NCBI GenBank assembly: GCA_027579435.1
Contig: JANBPK010000774.1
Span: 124,001-188,000 of the forward strand
Direction of reading: 5' to 3'
DNA length: 64,000 nt
Source of the DNA: Candolleomyces eurysporus
Lineage: Eukaryota; Basidiomycota; Agaricomycetes; Agaricales; Psathyrellaceae
Below are positions 1 through 10,703 of this stretch, piece after piece (positions within the stretch are counted from its first letter, which is position 1; each line of letters opens with the position of its first letter). The notes under the pieces were generated by a model. That model saw nothing but the letters and a program-made list of their open reading frames with translations, did not search any database and was not told where the DNA came from. Position numbers and translations under genes: made by a program.

Positions 1-429
1 GAGTGATCGACCTAGGTGGTAACTAGACTGATCTCAGAGGAGTGGTGAGAAATAAAAATTGTTAATTGGGAGAATAAGCAATAAAGGGGGAACGGAAGGA
101 AGGGAAATGAGCTAAGGGGAAAGCTAGCTATTGATACAGGAGATAAGTGAACCACCTTTATATCCTAAAGATATCACAAGGATCAGGATAGCTATTCCTG
201 TTCCGGAGAATGGAGACGGAACGGAACCGGTGAGTGCACGCGCACACGAATCGAATGCCGAACTCAAGCCAGCGTTGTGCCTTTAGTGCTCATATCCATC
301 CAAGACATTTGGCGCCCTAGAAAACCGGTTGAACAACGGTTCTCTCTCGCGCCGGGGTGTTAATATAAGTCGCTTCTAATTGATAGATACTTATATTAAG
401 CACTATTTGTTTGCCCTTTCCTTCTTACC
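1..429. other. intergenic, no gene seen
   Basis: No supported coding region. The left part is purine-rich on the plus strand. A ttggcgccc word at about 309-317 resembles the tRNA primer-binding sites that follow a 5' LTR in some Ty3-type retroelements, but I see no reverse transcriptase, integrase or second LTR, so this stays a weak hint. Confidence 0.3.
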
Positions 430-430
430 A

Positions 431-658
431 TCAACAGAAATGTTGACTGACAATCTGCTCCAAGGTATCTCTCCAAGGACGATATATCGTTTTCGCATTG
501 TGGATATGGGCCGAGGGGATACGGTGTTCTTCTTGGGCGAAAGGCGACATTGAGCCCCAACCCTGTGGCAGAATGCTCAGTTTAGCGCCTGCGCCAACGT
601 GGTAGTCCACGGGCAGATTTGTTGGACCATCGACCCAAAGCTGAGACCAGTCAAACGC
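431..658 (-). other. open frame fragment, possible exon
   Basis: A 75-codon open frame on the minus strand, preceded by a plausible acceptor (ttcacag) and closed by TGA. It reads as ordinary protein with several Trp and Pro residues (for example AFDWSQLWVDGP near its start). No ATG-initiated upstream exon is visible, because the 3' flank of the neighbouring mitochondrial gene lies directly upstream. I do not recognise a family. An open frame of this length could arise by chance, so it may be a relic or nothing. Confidence 0.2.
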
Positions 659-880
659 TGTGAAACCCTTCTTTCCATTTCACATTCACACTTGTATTAT
701 TAAAGCTTTTACACCAGTAATTACACTTACACACATTCAGTTGTAGCCTTGGTTGTGCGAAGCTCGAACGCCCAAAATTCTCTAGCATCTATTGTACACA
801 CATAGTCCCCGGAAACCAATACGTCTACATCGGATTCGGAAAGCCAGAGCAAAAGGAAAAAAGCGGGGAGATAAAGGCTC

Positions 881-2293
881 CTACCGCGACTCCTGCTTCG
901 CTTCTCCATAAATTCTCAACCTAACCTGCTCAAACGCCCTATACAAATCCGCCTTCGCATGAGACCCGAGCTCGAACCGTTCCACAAGCACCGGAACCGC
1001 GTCTTTTGTCAACAATAGCTGGTGCTGTGGAGCTTCTTCTCCCGAGGAAGAAGCGCCTTGTGGAGCGGAAGATGATGTCGACGGTTCGGAGGGTGAGGGG
1101 GAAGGAGACGGAGAGGAGGGTGATGGTGAAGCGAAGTTGGAGTAAACGGCGTCCAACTCTTCGCTGGACTCGGGTACAATAGCGCCCTTGTCCAGCAAGG
1201 TTTCTAGGTATTGGGAAGCTCTATAAGCTGTTTCATCGGCTTGTCAGTACCCAGGCAGGATTGAAGGAAGGAATAGGGCAACGACGCACCTCTATAATGT
1301 GACCACGACCTCCAAGCGCAGAAGAAGAACGGTATGTTGGGTATCACGGCTAAAAGTCAGATATAACGAAAGCGTCAGCAGTTACTGGAGTACAGCAAAA
1401 CGGGAACGTACGTATGATCATAAATGGAGCAGTCAAAGGTGCGATAAACATCCACAGGAAGAACCCTTTCCTGTGCACTGGTATCCGGTGCTGGACGTAC
1501 ATCCGGAGCTCCGAGACAGCCAATTCAGATGTGAGGGCTGAGGGTGGGTAGACGAGAGGTATCTAATGAACGGTTGGCGGTCAGCTCGCTGAAGAATGGC
1601 AAGGCGGGATGAGCGAAGGGAGGGAAAGAAAGAGCACGCACCCGCACCACACCATGCCCACTCCCCGCACCACCCTTCTCCTCGGCCTGTTGTTCTTTTT
1701 GTTCCGAATCTATCTCGCTAGACCTTGGGTGCGTAATCGTAGGTCCCAAAGACGGGTCGATGCTCTTTAGCGCCAGCTCTTCGAATTCCATTCGGTCCAC
1801 GATTCGTTCTCCCGTTCGGAAGACGTATAGCTGTTAACCCAGTTATCGTCAGGTCTAGCTTCGCACGCAGAAGAGGCAGAAGAGAGAGAGAAAAAGAGAA
1901 AGGGATAAAGGGAAACGGACGTACCTTCCACCCTCCCTCAGCCTTGCCAAATCCCGCCCATGTCTCTGCAGCTTTAGCCTGAACCCAAGCCGTGATACCG
2001 CCTTCGGGTAGGGACCACCGCGACTTCGGTTTCGCGTCTACCTCTGGGTTATTCCCTTCCTTCTCCTTCTGCTTTCGCTTCTTCTTCGATGACAACTGGA
2101 AGTGGTAGTAGGTCAACGGCCCCGGTCCGTGCTGACCTCCGTTAGGTTGGGGTAGATTCCCTGTTGGGAGGGAATTATTGGTAGGAGCTAAAGCTCGTGG
2201 TGGTAGAGGTCTCGATAAAGGTAAAGCAATGATCCTGGTCGATTTTCGTAGACTCTGTCGGAGAGCTGCAGCGCCGCCGGGGACTGACATCAC
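881..2293 (-). CDS. mitochondrial K+-H+ exchange-related protein (Mit_KHE1-like)
   Basis: Five exons on the minus strand: 2293-1925, 1830-1642, 1562-1412, 1349-1290 and 1227-881, all with GT-AG introns and consistent phases, giving 371 residues. Segments match the family in order: RIIALPL and LTYYHFQ near the N terminus, TWAGFGKAEGGWK, FEELALKSIDPSLG, IPLVYPPS, FIAPLTAPF, IPNIPFFFCAWRSWSHYR and ASQYLETLLDKG. Yeast relatives are linked to mitochondrial potassium/proton exchange and act at the inner membrane. The C-terminal third is a Ser/Pro-rich spacer and a charged tail that look lineage-specific. A second ATG three bases downstream (2290) is an equally possible start. The splice model is my own reading, supported by family motifs continuing across every junction. 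Confidence 0.85.
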
Positions 2294-3249
2294 GGAATGG
2301 AACGCGGCCTTGGTAGAAAACTCGTCTTCTTCGTCTCGTTGCGCTTCGTTCTATCCGTCCTTTGAGAAGAGTCGAGTGAGACAACGAAGGGATTAAAGAA
2401 GAAAAAGAGGGAGGAAGAGCAGAGTGGGAGGACGCTGGAAGGGGAGTGGAGCCCACTGGCTTTTTGGCAAGAGATGCGAATGCGGACGGCCATCATCATC
2501 CTGGGAACATTTTGCGTTTCCCGGCGTCGCCAGGCGACATCGTCAGCGCTTCGTCGTTGTGCGTCATCTTGACCGACTCCACGACGCTCGATGTTCACTC
2601 CAAGCCCCTACAGCCCTGCAACCTGCAGCCGACTCTCCTCGTCTTCGTTTAAAAAAAGCTACCTTGTGACTCATACAATTAGGAATCAGAACACAACGAC
2701 ACAGAGAATGGGTATCTGATATATTCATACGCACCTCGAAACACCCCTCGGCCCTGGATTCTCCCTTTCCGACCATACTACCGCTTAGCACCGCCTGACT
2801 ACGGATTGAGGAAGAATTTTCGCAATGTCACCGAATCGGTCCTCTCGAACGCCTCCGCTGTTCGACGACAATTGCTGGCATTCCACCTCCATATACATGG
2901 GCTTTGCTCAAAGTTTGGTGCTGAGCTCCTTTTCGGCTATGGGAAGGTGTACAATCTTTGCTTATGCCGTCAAGATTACCACTGCTTTCCCTCATTTAAA
3001 CACGCCAGACTCCTCGACAAGAGGCGACAAGGTACAGAAGCCATCGAGTCGATCCATCACCCGGCGCAGCACAGGAACCGACAATGAGCCTCCCCTTCTC
3101 TTCTCTGGCAAACGAGATCATCCTGCCAGTCTCCGTCCATGCCGTTTGTATCCCGGCTCATATTCCTGTTCCCCCGGCGCCCCTGGACCCGACGAATCGC
3201 TTGCCTCGAATGACAGAACCTACCGGCCGCGAGTCTCAGTTCCGAGTTA
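2294..3249. other. no convincing gene
   Basis: Upstream flank of the mitochondrial gene. Several open frames of 70-141 codons overlap on both strands, the longest at 2825-3250 on the plus strand. None has a recognisable motif, splice structure or coding-like composition, and they contradict each other. I annotate nothing here. Confidence 0.35.
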
Positions 3250-4045
3250 ATAGCACAGAGAAGTCACCCCCCTTAAAGCAAAAGAGGTGGGATCCATATT
3301 TCTCCATCGCAATTCTGGATTGAATCTGATTTTGACAATCGTCCTTCGGAACATATCTCGATACATCACAACTCTAGGCCTGCGCGCTAGCCGTAAGAAA
3401 TCATCTAAGCAAGTCCATCGAGATTCCGGGCTGCCTTGAGGCTTATGAATTCGGGAGTCCAGCTCTCTTCTCTCCAATAGTCCTTGATCAAAACATCCTG
3501 ACCGTTCTCAGATTCACGAGCAGCCTAGTTCTATAAATGCAGTGCTTCTTGAAGATAGGGTCAACACTAAGCAGGTGGTCGGTTTTTAAAGCCTTGCTTC
3601 TCGTCATACACGGTCGTCAAAGTGCCTCGGGCCTTCCTTCCCTTGGGATTGAGCTCCCAAGTTACTCTAGTGTCCAGTTCAAGCATCTCAATGAGAGAGC
3701 ATAGACCGATGATGAGTCGAATTAATCCTGGGGGCAGTGATAATAATTTCTGTCAAAATGACAAAATTGGGCGGACCAGTTATTGATGGAGCACGTTCGG
3801 ACAAATTGGCGGTTGGGCTGTTGGAGAAAGATTTGGCTAAACGATTATATACGTTTGAGTGGAACACATATCATGATAGATACGAGAGAATCTCACCTCG
3901 CATATATAGCATTTGGTTCGACCTGCTTGAGTTCTTCTTTTCGTGTAACCGCAGTAAGGCAACTCGCCACATTCGTTACCCCGAGATCGCCCTGAGCGGG
4001 AAGCCCAAACGACGGACCCTGCGTCTCGATAACGAGGGTCGGCGA
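3250..4045 (-). pseudogene. FunK1-type fungal protein kinase, decayed
   Basis: Reading the minus strand from about 4045, one frame gives LVIETQGPSFGLP and then a stretch ending NAIYAR before a GT donor. This exactly parallels the end of exon 1 in the three complete FunK1 genes of this window. After the intron come QPNRQFVRTCSI, then RLIIGLCSL and GRKARGTLTT, but these lie in different frames separated by stops. The copy breaks off near 3250 without any HRD or DLD catalytic segment. It is therefore a 5'-half relic with several frameshifts. SSP1 lies just upstream in the same orientation. Family assignment is firm from the collinear motifs; the exact ends are not. Confidence 0.75.
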
Positions 4046-4119
4046 TGATCATCCAAGGAGATGGGAGTCTTTCTCCTAGTGAGGCAGTTGTCAGTCATGT
4101 GTGCGTAAGCTTGCGACGG

Positions 4120-5400
4120 CCATCTGGGCTCCGATTCGAGTAGTGCTCAGTACTCTCTCAAGTATGCCGATCTATTAGCTACCTGTCTGTGTACCATTTT
4201 TGACAATCATTCGGCCCCCAGGGTTGTCTAGGTGAGCCCAAATATTGTTGGTGGCGCAGCCACCTAGGCTTGGCGAGCGCTCCCTTGACTGAGTCGCTCA
4301 CTTACCTGCATGCTGCATTCGTGCAACGAGACTTTGACCGATCGCCTTGCAAAACTAGTGAACTTGGTCCATTTGATATCTCACCATATAGTACCAAACG
4401 CCTTGCTCAACTTCGTGTTCCTGGCTGTTCCTGGGCGGCCGAAGGGCAGACTGGTCCCGACCGTTTCCATCAGAACTTGGCGGTGACATTTGAGCTCATC
4501 TGAGTCAAGACAAATAACAGGCTTCGTTTCCGCTTTTCAAGAAGCAGGAGATGGCCCCATTCAAGATAATTACCCAAGTACTACTCACATCTTCACAAGT
4601 GTCTAATTAGGGTCCACAAGCGCAATAAAAAGGAAACTTAAAGTCCAAAGGGCAGGCAAGCAATAATGTAAACGGCACAAAGTCCCTGTAATATAAAATG
4701 TCCGATCAAAGTCTTGTCCCGGGCTGAAGAAACGATTTATGACATCTCCCGCTTCTTGGCCTTGGCAAATCGCTCCATCAAGACAGGTGACGCGAGCTGC
4801 TGGGGCTCCGCACTTCGGCGACGAACNGGGAGTGCACGTCTCAAGGTCATGGTGCATTGGGGATTGGGCATCCCCCTCTCCCAACAGAGGCCCTCGATAC
4901 CACCGGGCGTGGAACCGACCAACGCTCCCGTGTCCTGCGCCAGTACGCGTTAGCAATCGCGGATAGGGGTAGGTTTGAACAACAAAAAATGAACGGTGAC
5001 AGACCTTCTCGTAAATACAGAACGCAAAATTCGGATCGCTCACACTTGAGCCAATACGACACTTGAAGCGGGTTGGGCCAGGGTCGTCACCAGTGTCCGG
5101 CGTGTTGGGATAGGGCCTGGGCTCTGGGCACACGTATCTCTGCGCGCATGGCTGGGGAGAAGTGCGAGGAACCAAAGCTGGAGAAGTGGGAGTTGCGCTC
5201 GCCTGGGTGGCGAAGGCCGCAAGGGCTCCCAAAATTGCGAGGAGGCCAGTAGGCTGCATGGCAGTTGGCTTTGAGGCAGAGACGTTAGGCGGACTGTTGG
5301 GGCACTGTTGACAAAATTGAACAACGCCTTCCTATAAATGTCGGGGGTATTCATTGTCCCTGTCAGAATTCAACTTTGACTGATCCGCCCTGAGCCAAGC
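4120..5400. repeat. segmental duplication block, copy 1 (inverted relative to copy 2)
   Basis: This block, carrying SSP1, aligns in reverse orientation with about 18945-20665, which carries SSP2. Shared landmarks include the gene itself, its promoter with a TTATA(A/G) box, the 3' flank down to the octamer gcttgtgg, and a distal stretch around atgccgat, tagctacctgtctgta and gagactttgaccga (4160-4380). The copies differ mainly by a MITE in copy 2 and by a divergent stretch next to it. Ends are approximate, placed by eye. Confidence 0.7.
4737..5259 (-). CDS. small secreted six-cysteine protein SSP1
   Basis: Two exons (5259-5005 and 4934-4737) with a 70-nt GT-AG intron, giving 150 residues. The N terminus is a signal peptide with the hydrophobic core LLAILGALAAFA and a likely cleavage after QASA. 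The mature part has six cysteines: one in SPQPC, then YVCPEPRPYP, FKCR, FCIYEK, LCWERG and NPQC. It ends in a basic tail rich in Arg/Lys, with an RRxLxVRRR stretch that could be a Kex2-type site. One of four paralogs in this window (others at 19101, 29150 and 36328). I do not recognise the family; secretion and small size suggest an extracellular or effector-like role, which is inference. An N at 4827 does not break the frame. Confidence 0.75.
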
Positions 5401-6158
5401 GTTGGCAAATAAATAATGTGTAAATAAAATACATAAATTATTATAATAGCTCCAGCGATGCTTCGCTCCAATGCGCAGAATTCACCACTGTTCCAACTGC
5501 TCCCTACGGTGCCAAAGCGTTGGCATTGTGAACCTAGCCATCGTCACGGTTGACGTCCTCAAGATCCCGGAGTGGTTTTACCGCCGACATGGATGCTTAC
5601 GAGAAGTTCTTCGTTTGCTGCGTCTCGGAATGGGCCATTTCCTCTTGCAATTCTAAGCTACACCAGCTTGAATTCACGCTCTTCCTTATCCACGCATTCA
5701 CCAATCCTCTCGGGTCCCTTTTCTCGTTCCGGGAACGAATTACTCATCTCCTTCTAGTTGGCCCTGGACAGCCACATATCGAGGAACATTTATGACAACG
5801 ATCAACTTGTGTGGACGTGTCTTGGAACTGGCTACGTTCTCATTATTTTTCAAGCACCCACACCGTGGTATTTTATTTCACTGGTCAACATCTGTCAACG
5901 TCCTGGAACCTTCGTGCGGTTCTCCTTCCATCTTTCGAAGCTCTGGGCACCCCGAGTCAAACAGATCATCCATGTTTGGCTGACTGATCCGGCATCTAAT
6001 CACTGACTGATGACCGACGCTGATTGGCTGCGCACATTTACCTCAGCTCTCACAGCTACAGATGAGGCGTTTTTTTGAATGAGTGCTATGACACTGCTTG
6101 CTGCTCCGGGGTACAGAATCGGACGGCTATAAACAAGGGACAAATAAGCTCCATGGGA
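5401..6158. other. no gene seen
   Basis: Between SSP1 and the first metallothionein. Open frames around 5471-5795 overlap on the plus strand but show no motif or clean splice pattern. A TGCGCAC heptamer at 6029-6035 fits the metal-response-element core TGCRCNC and lies about 230 bp before the metallothionein start. A single occurrence is weak evidence. Confidence 0.3.
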
Positions 6159-6168
6159 TATATAAAAG
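6159..6168 (+). promoter_or_regulatory. TATA box of metallothionein 1
   Basis: tatataaaag about 100 bp upstream of the ATG of the metallothionein gene, in a good position for a TATA-directed start with a short 5' leader. Called by sequence and spacing only. Confidence 0.5.
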
Positions 6169-6262
6169 GTCGTGTTTCTGCCTTCATTCTACATCTTCAG
6201 CATCGTCTTGAATACTCACTTGCACTCAAATCTCAATCACCCAAACTAAACTACTGATCATC

Positions 6263-6641
6263 ATGGTATGTTAACTATGGTCCCTGACGGTTCTACCTTC
6301 GACTAACCCTCCCCGTGAACGATTCTAGGTCTTCCAAATTGTTGCAACCCCAGTCTCCTTCGCCTGCAATAGCGAGTCCTGCTCTTGTAGCTCCTGTAGC
6401 TGCTGCACTAGGTACGTTGGCCCCACACCACTTTGCTAGTGCCTGATACCTACGACGCTCTCTCCGCTTTCACTCTTAGTTGCACCTGCTCTGGACAGCC
6501 CACCAATGCCAACAACGGCTGCGGATCGAGCTCTTGCACTTGCACCAAGTATGTACTGTGCCTCCTCTTTGTGGAGGAATAGAGAACTGACATATTTCGC
6601 ATCGTAGCTGCTCCTGCAAGGCTGGTGAATGCAAGTGCTGA
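6263..6641 (+). CDS. metallothionein, 62 residues
   Basis: Four exons (6263-6265, 6329-6411, 6480-6548 and 6608-6641) join to a 62-residue protein with 15 cysteines, many as Cys-X-Cys, for example CSCSSCSCC, CTC, CTCTNCSC and a final CKAGECKC. No aromatic residue lies within the cysteine-rich part. Such proteins bind Cu(I), Zn or Cd in thiolate clusters in the cytosol. The first exon is only the ATG, followed at once by gtatgt. All introns are GT-AG and phases agree. The last exon pattern (C-x-C-K-x-G-x-C-K-C-stop) and the ATG-only first exon recur in the second metallothionein at 45322, so the two are probably paralogs. A TATA box lies at 6159. Confidence 0.85.
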
Positions 6642-7029
6642 TTTACTCGCCTACAAATAGACGGGCCCCTCTCCTGAGCCTCGGAGAGTCTCAGTGCTCT
6701 TTAAATCCTATGTGAACTTGTTACTTCCCCTGCTTTGGCTTCGATATGGTGCATGTCGATCCGATTCGTACTTTTGTAGCTTGATCTGTAAAGTAATTTT
6801 CGTGTGAAAGCGAACTGTATTCTCGAGTTTCTTTATGTTGGCTTTCGTCGCAATCTTTAGATGAGAATGGAAAATCGATAATCACAATTCAAAGATCGAA
6901 ATGACTCATACAGGGGTTACCTATCGAGTACTATAAATAAGCGTTGACCAGATGATCGGATCATCCTTTATTTCACGAGAGCACGTCGATTCTGAACGTG
7001 AACATCACCTCAACCACCGATTCATTACC

Positions 7030-7465
7030 ATGTCGACCCCGTCGTCCGATAACACCACTTCCCAAACCCTCTACCATCGCACCTCGAACCCGTACGAAGA
7101 TCTCTTCGGATACTCTCGCGCCGTGAAGAAAGGGCCCTTCGTTTTCGTCTCCGGCACAACTTCGATCGACCCATCGACTGGGATAGTACAGCACCCATCC
7201 TCCGCGTACCAGCAAGCAATCGCTATCTTCTCAGAAATCATCAAAGCCGTGGAGAGCTTNGGGGGGAGAGAAGGAAGCTATCACGCGAGTGAGGATGTTC
7301 GTCACAAGAGATGAGGACGCAGAGGACGTTGGAAGGGCATTGAAGGAATCTCTGGGTGGAGGTGAAGGTGATAGAGGTGGCCCGGCAGCAACCATGATCC
7401 TGGGTGTTCGGTTCGTCGATAAGGATATGAGAGTGGAGATTGAGGCGGATGCTGTGGTTCTGTGA
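7030..7465 (+). CDS. RidA/YjgF/UK114 family protein
   Basis: Single-exon gene of about 144 residues. The sequence carries the family core: YSRAVKKGPFVFVSGTTSID, then an AYQQ.AI.IF.EI helix, RVRMFVTR and, near the end, PAATMILGVRF followed by VEIEADAVV. RidA enzymes deaminate reactive enamine/imine intermediates in amino-acid metabolism; this divergent branch (YjgH-like) has a less certain substrate. An N at 7260 next to six Gs adds one base; dropping it restores a single frame across the gene, so the frameshift is probably an assembly artefact. An upstream in-frame ATG at 6952 would add 26 residues with no homology support, so I prefer 7030. Confidence 0.8.
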
Positions 7466-7682
7466 GAAGGGAAGGTTTGGGGGGTGGGGTGACGCGGGAT
7501 CTGGATGTTTGGTTGGATTACTGAAATATATTTGGAACCAATATACACACCTTGGAAGAATCGCTCCAAGGAACCTCGAAAATTCACGCTCGAAGGGCGT
7601 TCTGTAATCAGCCTCCGTTGGTGACATCCCAACCTGAACGCTAATCGAACTCGATGGAGATGTCAACTTTACCAAGGACGCG

Positions 7683-7959
7683 ATGACGGCTTCTCCTACC
7701 GCTCAGTTTGACGCAGTCTGGAGAGTACTGAATGGTGTGGCTTTGGAGCAGAGTACCACCTATAGTCAGGCTCCAAGCATGCGTCGGTCAAGGTACGTCA
7801 GTGAGTGCCCACCTGCATTAGACTTTGTTTACGAAAACCTCATTTGCGTGTTTGCTCATGTGCATCATGTCCAGTGAGGTTCTCCATATCGAGTCTTCCC
7901 TTCCTAATTTCCGCAATTTGGCCGATGCGATGTGTCGCGTTCTGCTTACTCTTCAATGA
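7683..7959 (+). CDS. small hypothetical protein (64 residues), tentative
   Basis: A possible two-exon gene, 7683-7792 and 7875-7959, joined by a gtacgt...ccag intron with matching phase. The predicted product has no signal peptide, membrane segment or motif that I recognise; the second exon reads EVLHIESSLPNFRNLADAM. It lies just after the RidA gene on the same strand. Coding status is uncertain. Confidence 0.25.
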
Positions 7960-8324
7960 GCTCGAGTCCACCGACGCTATAGTAAGAGAGGCGAGTATTG
8001 TACTCAAATCCACGCCTCCTGGCTCTGACCTTCAAGGCTCTTTTGCAAAGCTGACGGGCTCGACTGTCGCTGTGTGAGACTTCGCCAGTCACTGGTGGTT
8101 CTCAATGGCCTTCATTGAACACGCCGGCCGTATTTGATAGTGGGTACCACTTTGACTAAATCTCACCGGTGCGTTCTGATGATTTTACGTCTTTCAGTTA
8201 TGCCCAATTGAACTCTGGAAACGGGTTCGTTTGCTGCTGCACTGGTTATTAAACTGTTCCGGCCAGTAAAAGGCATATCAAATGATTGGGAGGATGCCTA
8301 CAAATTTACGAAGACGTCCACAGC

Positions 8325-8722
8325 GGAAGGCGACACNTTTTTTTGTTTGTATGCACCATGGAATGCACCACAGGTGTTTTCAAGAAGCCTGTCAACCCCG
8401 AGCCTCTGGAAACTACCCGGAACATGGAAAGTATGTGTACATCCACAGTCCCAAGCCATTCATTTAGCTGATGTCATCCTCAGACAGTTACGGAGACCTG
8501 GGGTTGATTCAACTGAATTTCTTTTGAATGAAAACATTGGCCAAGGAAATGCTCGCCAGGAGCGATGTCAAATGGCGAGTAGAACGCCAACAATTCGGTG
8601 ACCATATCTCCAGCCGCAGGCGACATCTGGTCGATTTGTGTGCGCAATGGAATGTTCCCATCGGTGTTTTCGAGAGACCGGTCATCTCAAGCCTCTGGAG
8701 ACGACTCGGAGCATCGAATGTT
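8325..8722. repeat. pair of diverged direct repeats
   Basis: Two segments of roughly 110 bp, about 8325-8440 and 8605-8722, share a common order of words: gcgacat/c, atggaatg, ggtgttttc.ag, gcctctgga and cgga.cat. They are clearly diverged. An N at 8337 precedes a run of nine Ts. I see no gene in 8000-8880 otherwise. Confidence 0.45.
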
Positions 8723-8885
8723 TGACAACAGTAGACTGAAGTGACCCATTGTGTGACAAAATGTGGATCCATGTTCTTTTGATTCGCACTATATAAGGCG
8801 TCCGAGAGAGAGGGACAAGCCTACAACCCTCCGACACCAAATCAAAGTCGCTTCCCTGCCCAGTCCTCCTAGCCTTACCTTTCCA

Positions 8886-9472
8886 ATGCTCGATTTTGAT
8901 CATACCTGGTACAACAACCTTCCCACCATCGAGGGAGCCAACGAGGCGTTCACTGATCGACCCCAGTGGCTCAAGAAAATCGNCCCCCCCTGATGGCCCG
9001 AGAAGAATACAAAGCCTACGCTATAACCCTCGTCCATCAACATGTTAAGTTGGAGCAAGGCGAACGGATGGTTGCCACAGGCCTAGTCACTCAGCCAGAA
9101 AGCGTCCCCGACAAAGAGCATCTCAACGTTATATCCAGCGCCTGGACTGCAGAGGGAAAGCCATTCGAGTGGCTGAGGGTGGCGACACCCGAGGACCTCT
9201 TGCCTCCTCCGCCCGCCAAGTTGATCGAAGACTTAGGGACGATATTGGCGGAAGACCCCGCTATCCGCCGAGTCTTAGGGCTGGCGTTGAGACCTGGACG
9301 CCTCCCCGAGGAATATGTCTGGTGGGAGACCATTGATCATACTCTTCGACGCCACGTTCTTTCGGAGAAGGAAAGGTCAAAGCTTTCGCCGTTGCACTAT
9401 GAAACTTCCTGGATCCCCAGCACCACAGAGACAGGCATTGTTATGACTTGCTGTTCTAACTGCAATCATTAG
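8886..9472 (+). CDS. hypothetical protein, about 194 residues
   Basis: Starts MLDFDHTWYNNLPTIEGANE and continues in one frame to a stop after TCCSNCNH, apart from a break at 8983. There an N and seven Cs probably hide a six-C run; removing two bases restores one reading frame of 195 codons. The protein is acidic to neutral with helical stretches and a Pro-rich turn (LLPPPPAK), and has no signal peptide or membrane segment. I do not recognise the family. A TATA-like tatataagg about 85 bp upstream (near 8801) supports a real promoter. Confidence 0.55.
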
Positions 9473-10278
9473 GGAGTATCGGGAACGCTTCGTAGTTCAC
9501 CTCGTTTGTATCTGCCTCCAAAGTGTTGGTTCTGCATAGCGAAGACACCTGTTTCATACCGTACTCATTTTTGTATCTCGGTGCTACCAACATACTTTCT
9601 TTACGATTCGAAAGCGAGCCGGCCATCATTAAAGTACGGAGGCTCAGGCGAACATCCAATCACTGATCACTTCAAACGAGGACAAAAAGAGTAATAAGGG
9701 TATTATCGCAGACAGCCGAACATAAACATACTCACAACAGATACAACAACGACAACCTGTAGCGCTTTCATCTTACTTCAGCTTTCATGCCGCGCATAAT
9801 CTCTTCCTTGGGTTCCAGGAATTGGTGACATGATCGTGTTCTCCCGGTCTGGACCCGGGAAATCGGTCATCAGTCGATCGAAGGGGACGAGCTGCTGAAC
9901 CGTCTTCCGTGACTGGAATCCCAACTGGAAGAGTTGGCGTCGGATAAGTGGGAAAGATAGCCAGATCGATGGGAGATTTGTTCGAGAGGTTCAACGGAGC
10001 AAATTTCACGGTTCTACCTTTGACGAGCACTGTGAACCCCATCTTGGTTATATTTCAACCTGTCACTTGCTTATCTTCAGATTTCAACCTAGAGCAGGTT
10101 GAATCTAGGTATGTGGAGCAACCTATTTCTTAGGTTGATCACCAACATCCGTCAGCAACTTATTCTTGGTTGGATGTCAGTCGAAGAATGCCGAGGTCGC
10201 TTGGGTTAAATCTAGGACGTATGGTGCATTGAATATCGTATAATAGATAGCCGACGGGTGTTTAGGTGCTAGTAGTTG
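9473..10278. other. no supported gene
   Basis: An 85-codon minus-strand open frame at 9785-10042 starts MGFTVLVKGRTVKFAPL but shows no family or exon context. Nothing else in this stretch can be supported. Confidence 0.3.
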
Positions 10279-10696
10279 CTATGTCATCATCTTCCTGGCG
10301 GCAAGAATTACAGTATCTTGGGCAAGGCCCAACTGCTGCTGTACTTGCGTGTCGACAAAGGTGACAGCCCAGAGATGCTCGATTTGACCATAAAGTGTCT
10401 CTAACTCGAACACTGATCTTCGTTTCTTCTGGCTGGCAAATTTGTCCACACACATTTCATACTTGGAGTCAGTTCCGTCTCGATGTGATATAAACCTTGA
10501 AACTCACTCGAACAAATTTCGAATCACGCCGATCATCACCACGCCGACCCATCGAGGCAGAACGCATCGTGTTCCCTTCCTCTGATACAACGCGCTTCAC
10601 CTTACCCCATTCCGTGATCTTTGCATCCTTCAACATCTCCTTGACACGTGCGATAGCAAGCAATTTCCTCTTTTGCTTTCTACGTGGCAATTGCAT
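10279..10696 (-). pseudogene. fragment of a transposon-type fungal gene
   Basis: Two exon-like pieces on the minus strand, up to 10508 and from 10461 to 10279, joined by a short gtgagt...ccaag intron in phase 0. They read ITEWGKVKRVVSEEGNTMRS, then RRDSKFVR joined to YEMCVDKFASQKKRRS, then VFELETLYGQIEHLWAVTF. From memory, this order (WGK-R-R, GNTM, DxR, then a YG-type segment) recalls repeated, transposon-associated proteins common in Agaricomycetes. I cannot name the family and see no upstream catalytic part. It is probably the 3' end of a decayed mobile gene. Confidence 0.45.
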
Positions 10697-10703
10697 GGGC
10701 TAA

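Noticed and set aside
309..317. LTR retrotransposon primer-binding site
   Set aside because: Only a nine-base word; no LTR pair, polypurine tract or polymerase coding traces were found.
727..909. 60-codon minus-strand open frame overlapping the end of the mitochondrial gene
   Set aside because: It lies in another frame over the 3' end and flank of a well-supported gene.
1718..1924. Read-through extension of exon 1 of the mitochondrial gene past residue 123
   Set aside because: Family homology stops at a strong gtacgt donor and resumes in the next exon; the extension is intron sequence.
2825..3250. 141-codon plus-strand open frame
   Set aside because: No motif or exon context, overlaps two other frames, and ends at the edge of a FunK1 relic.
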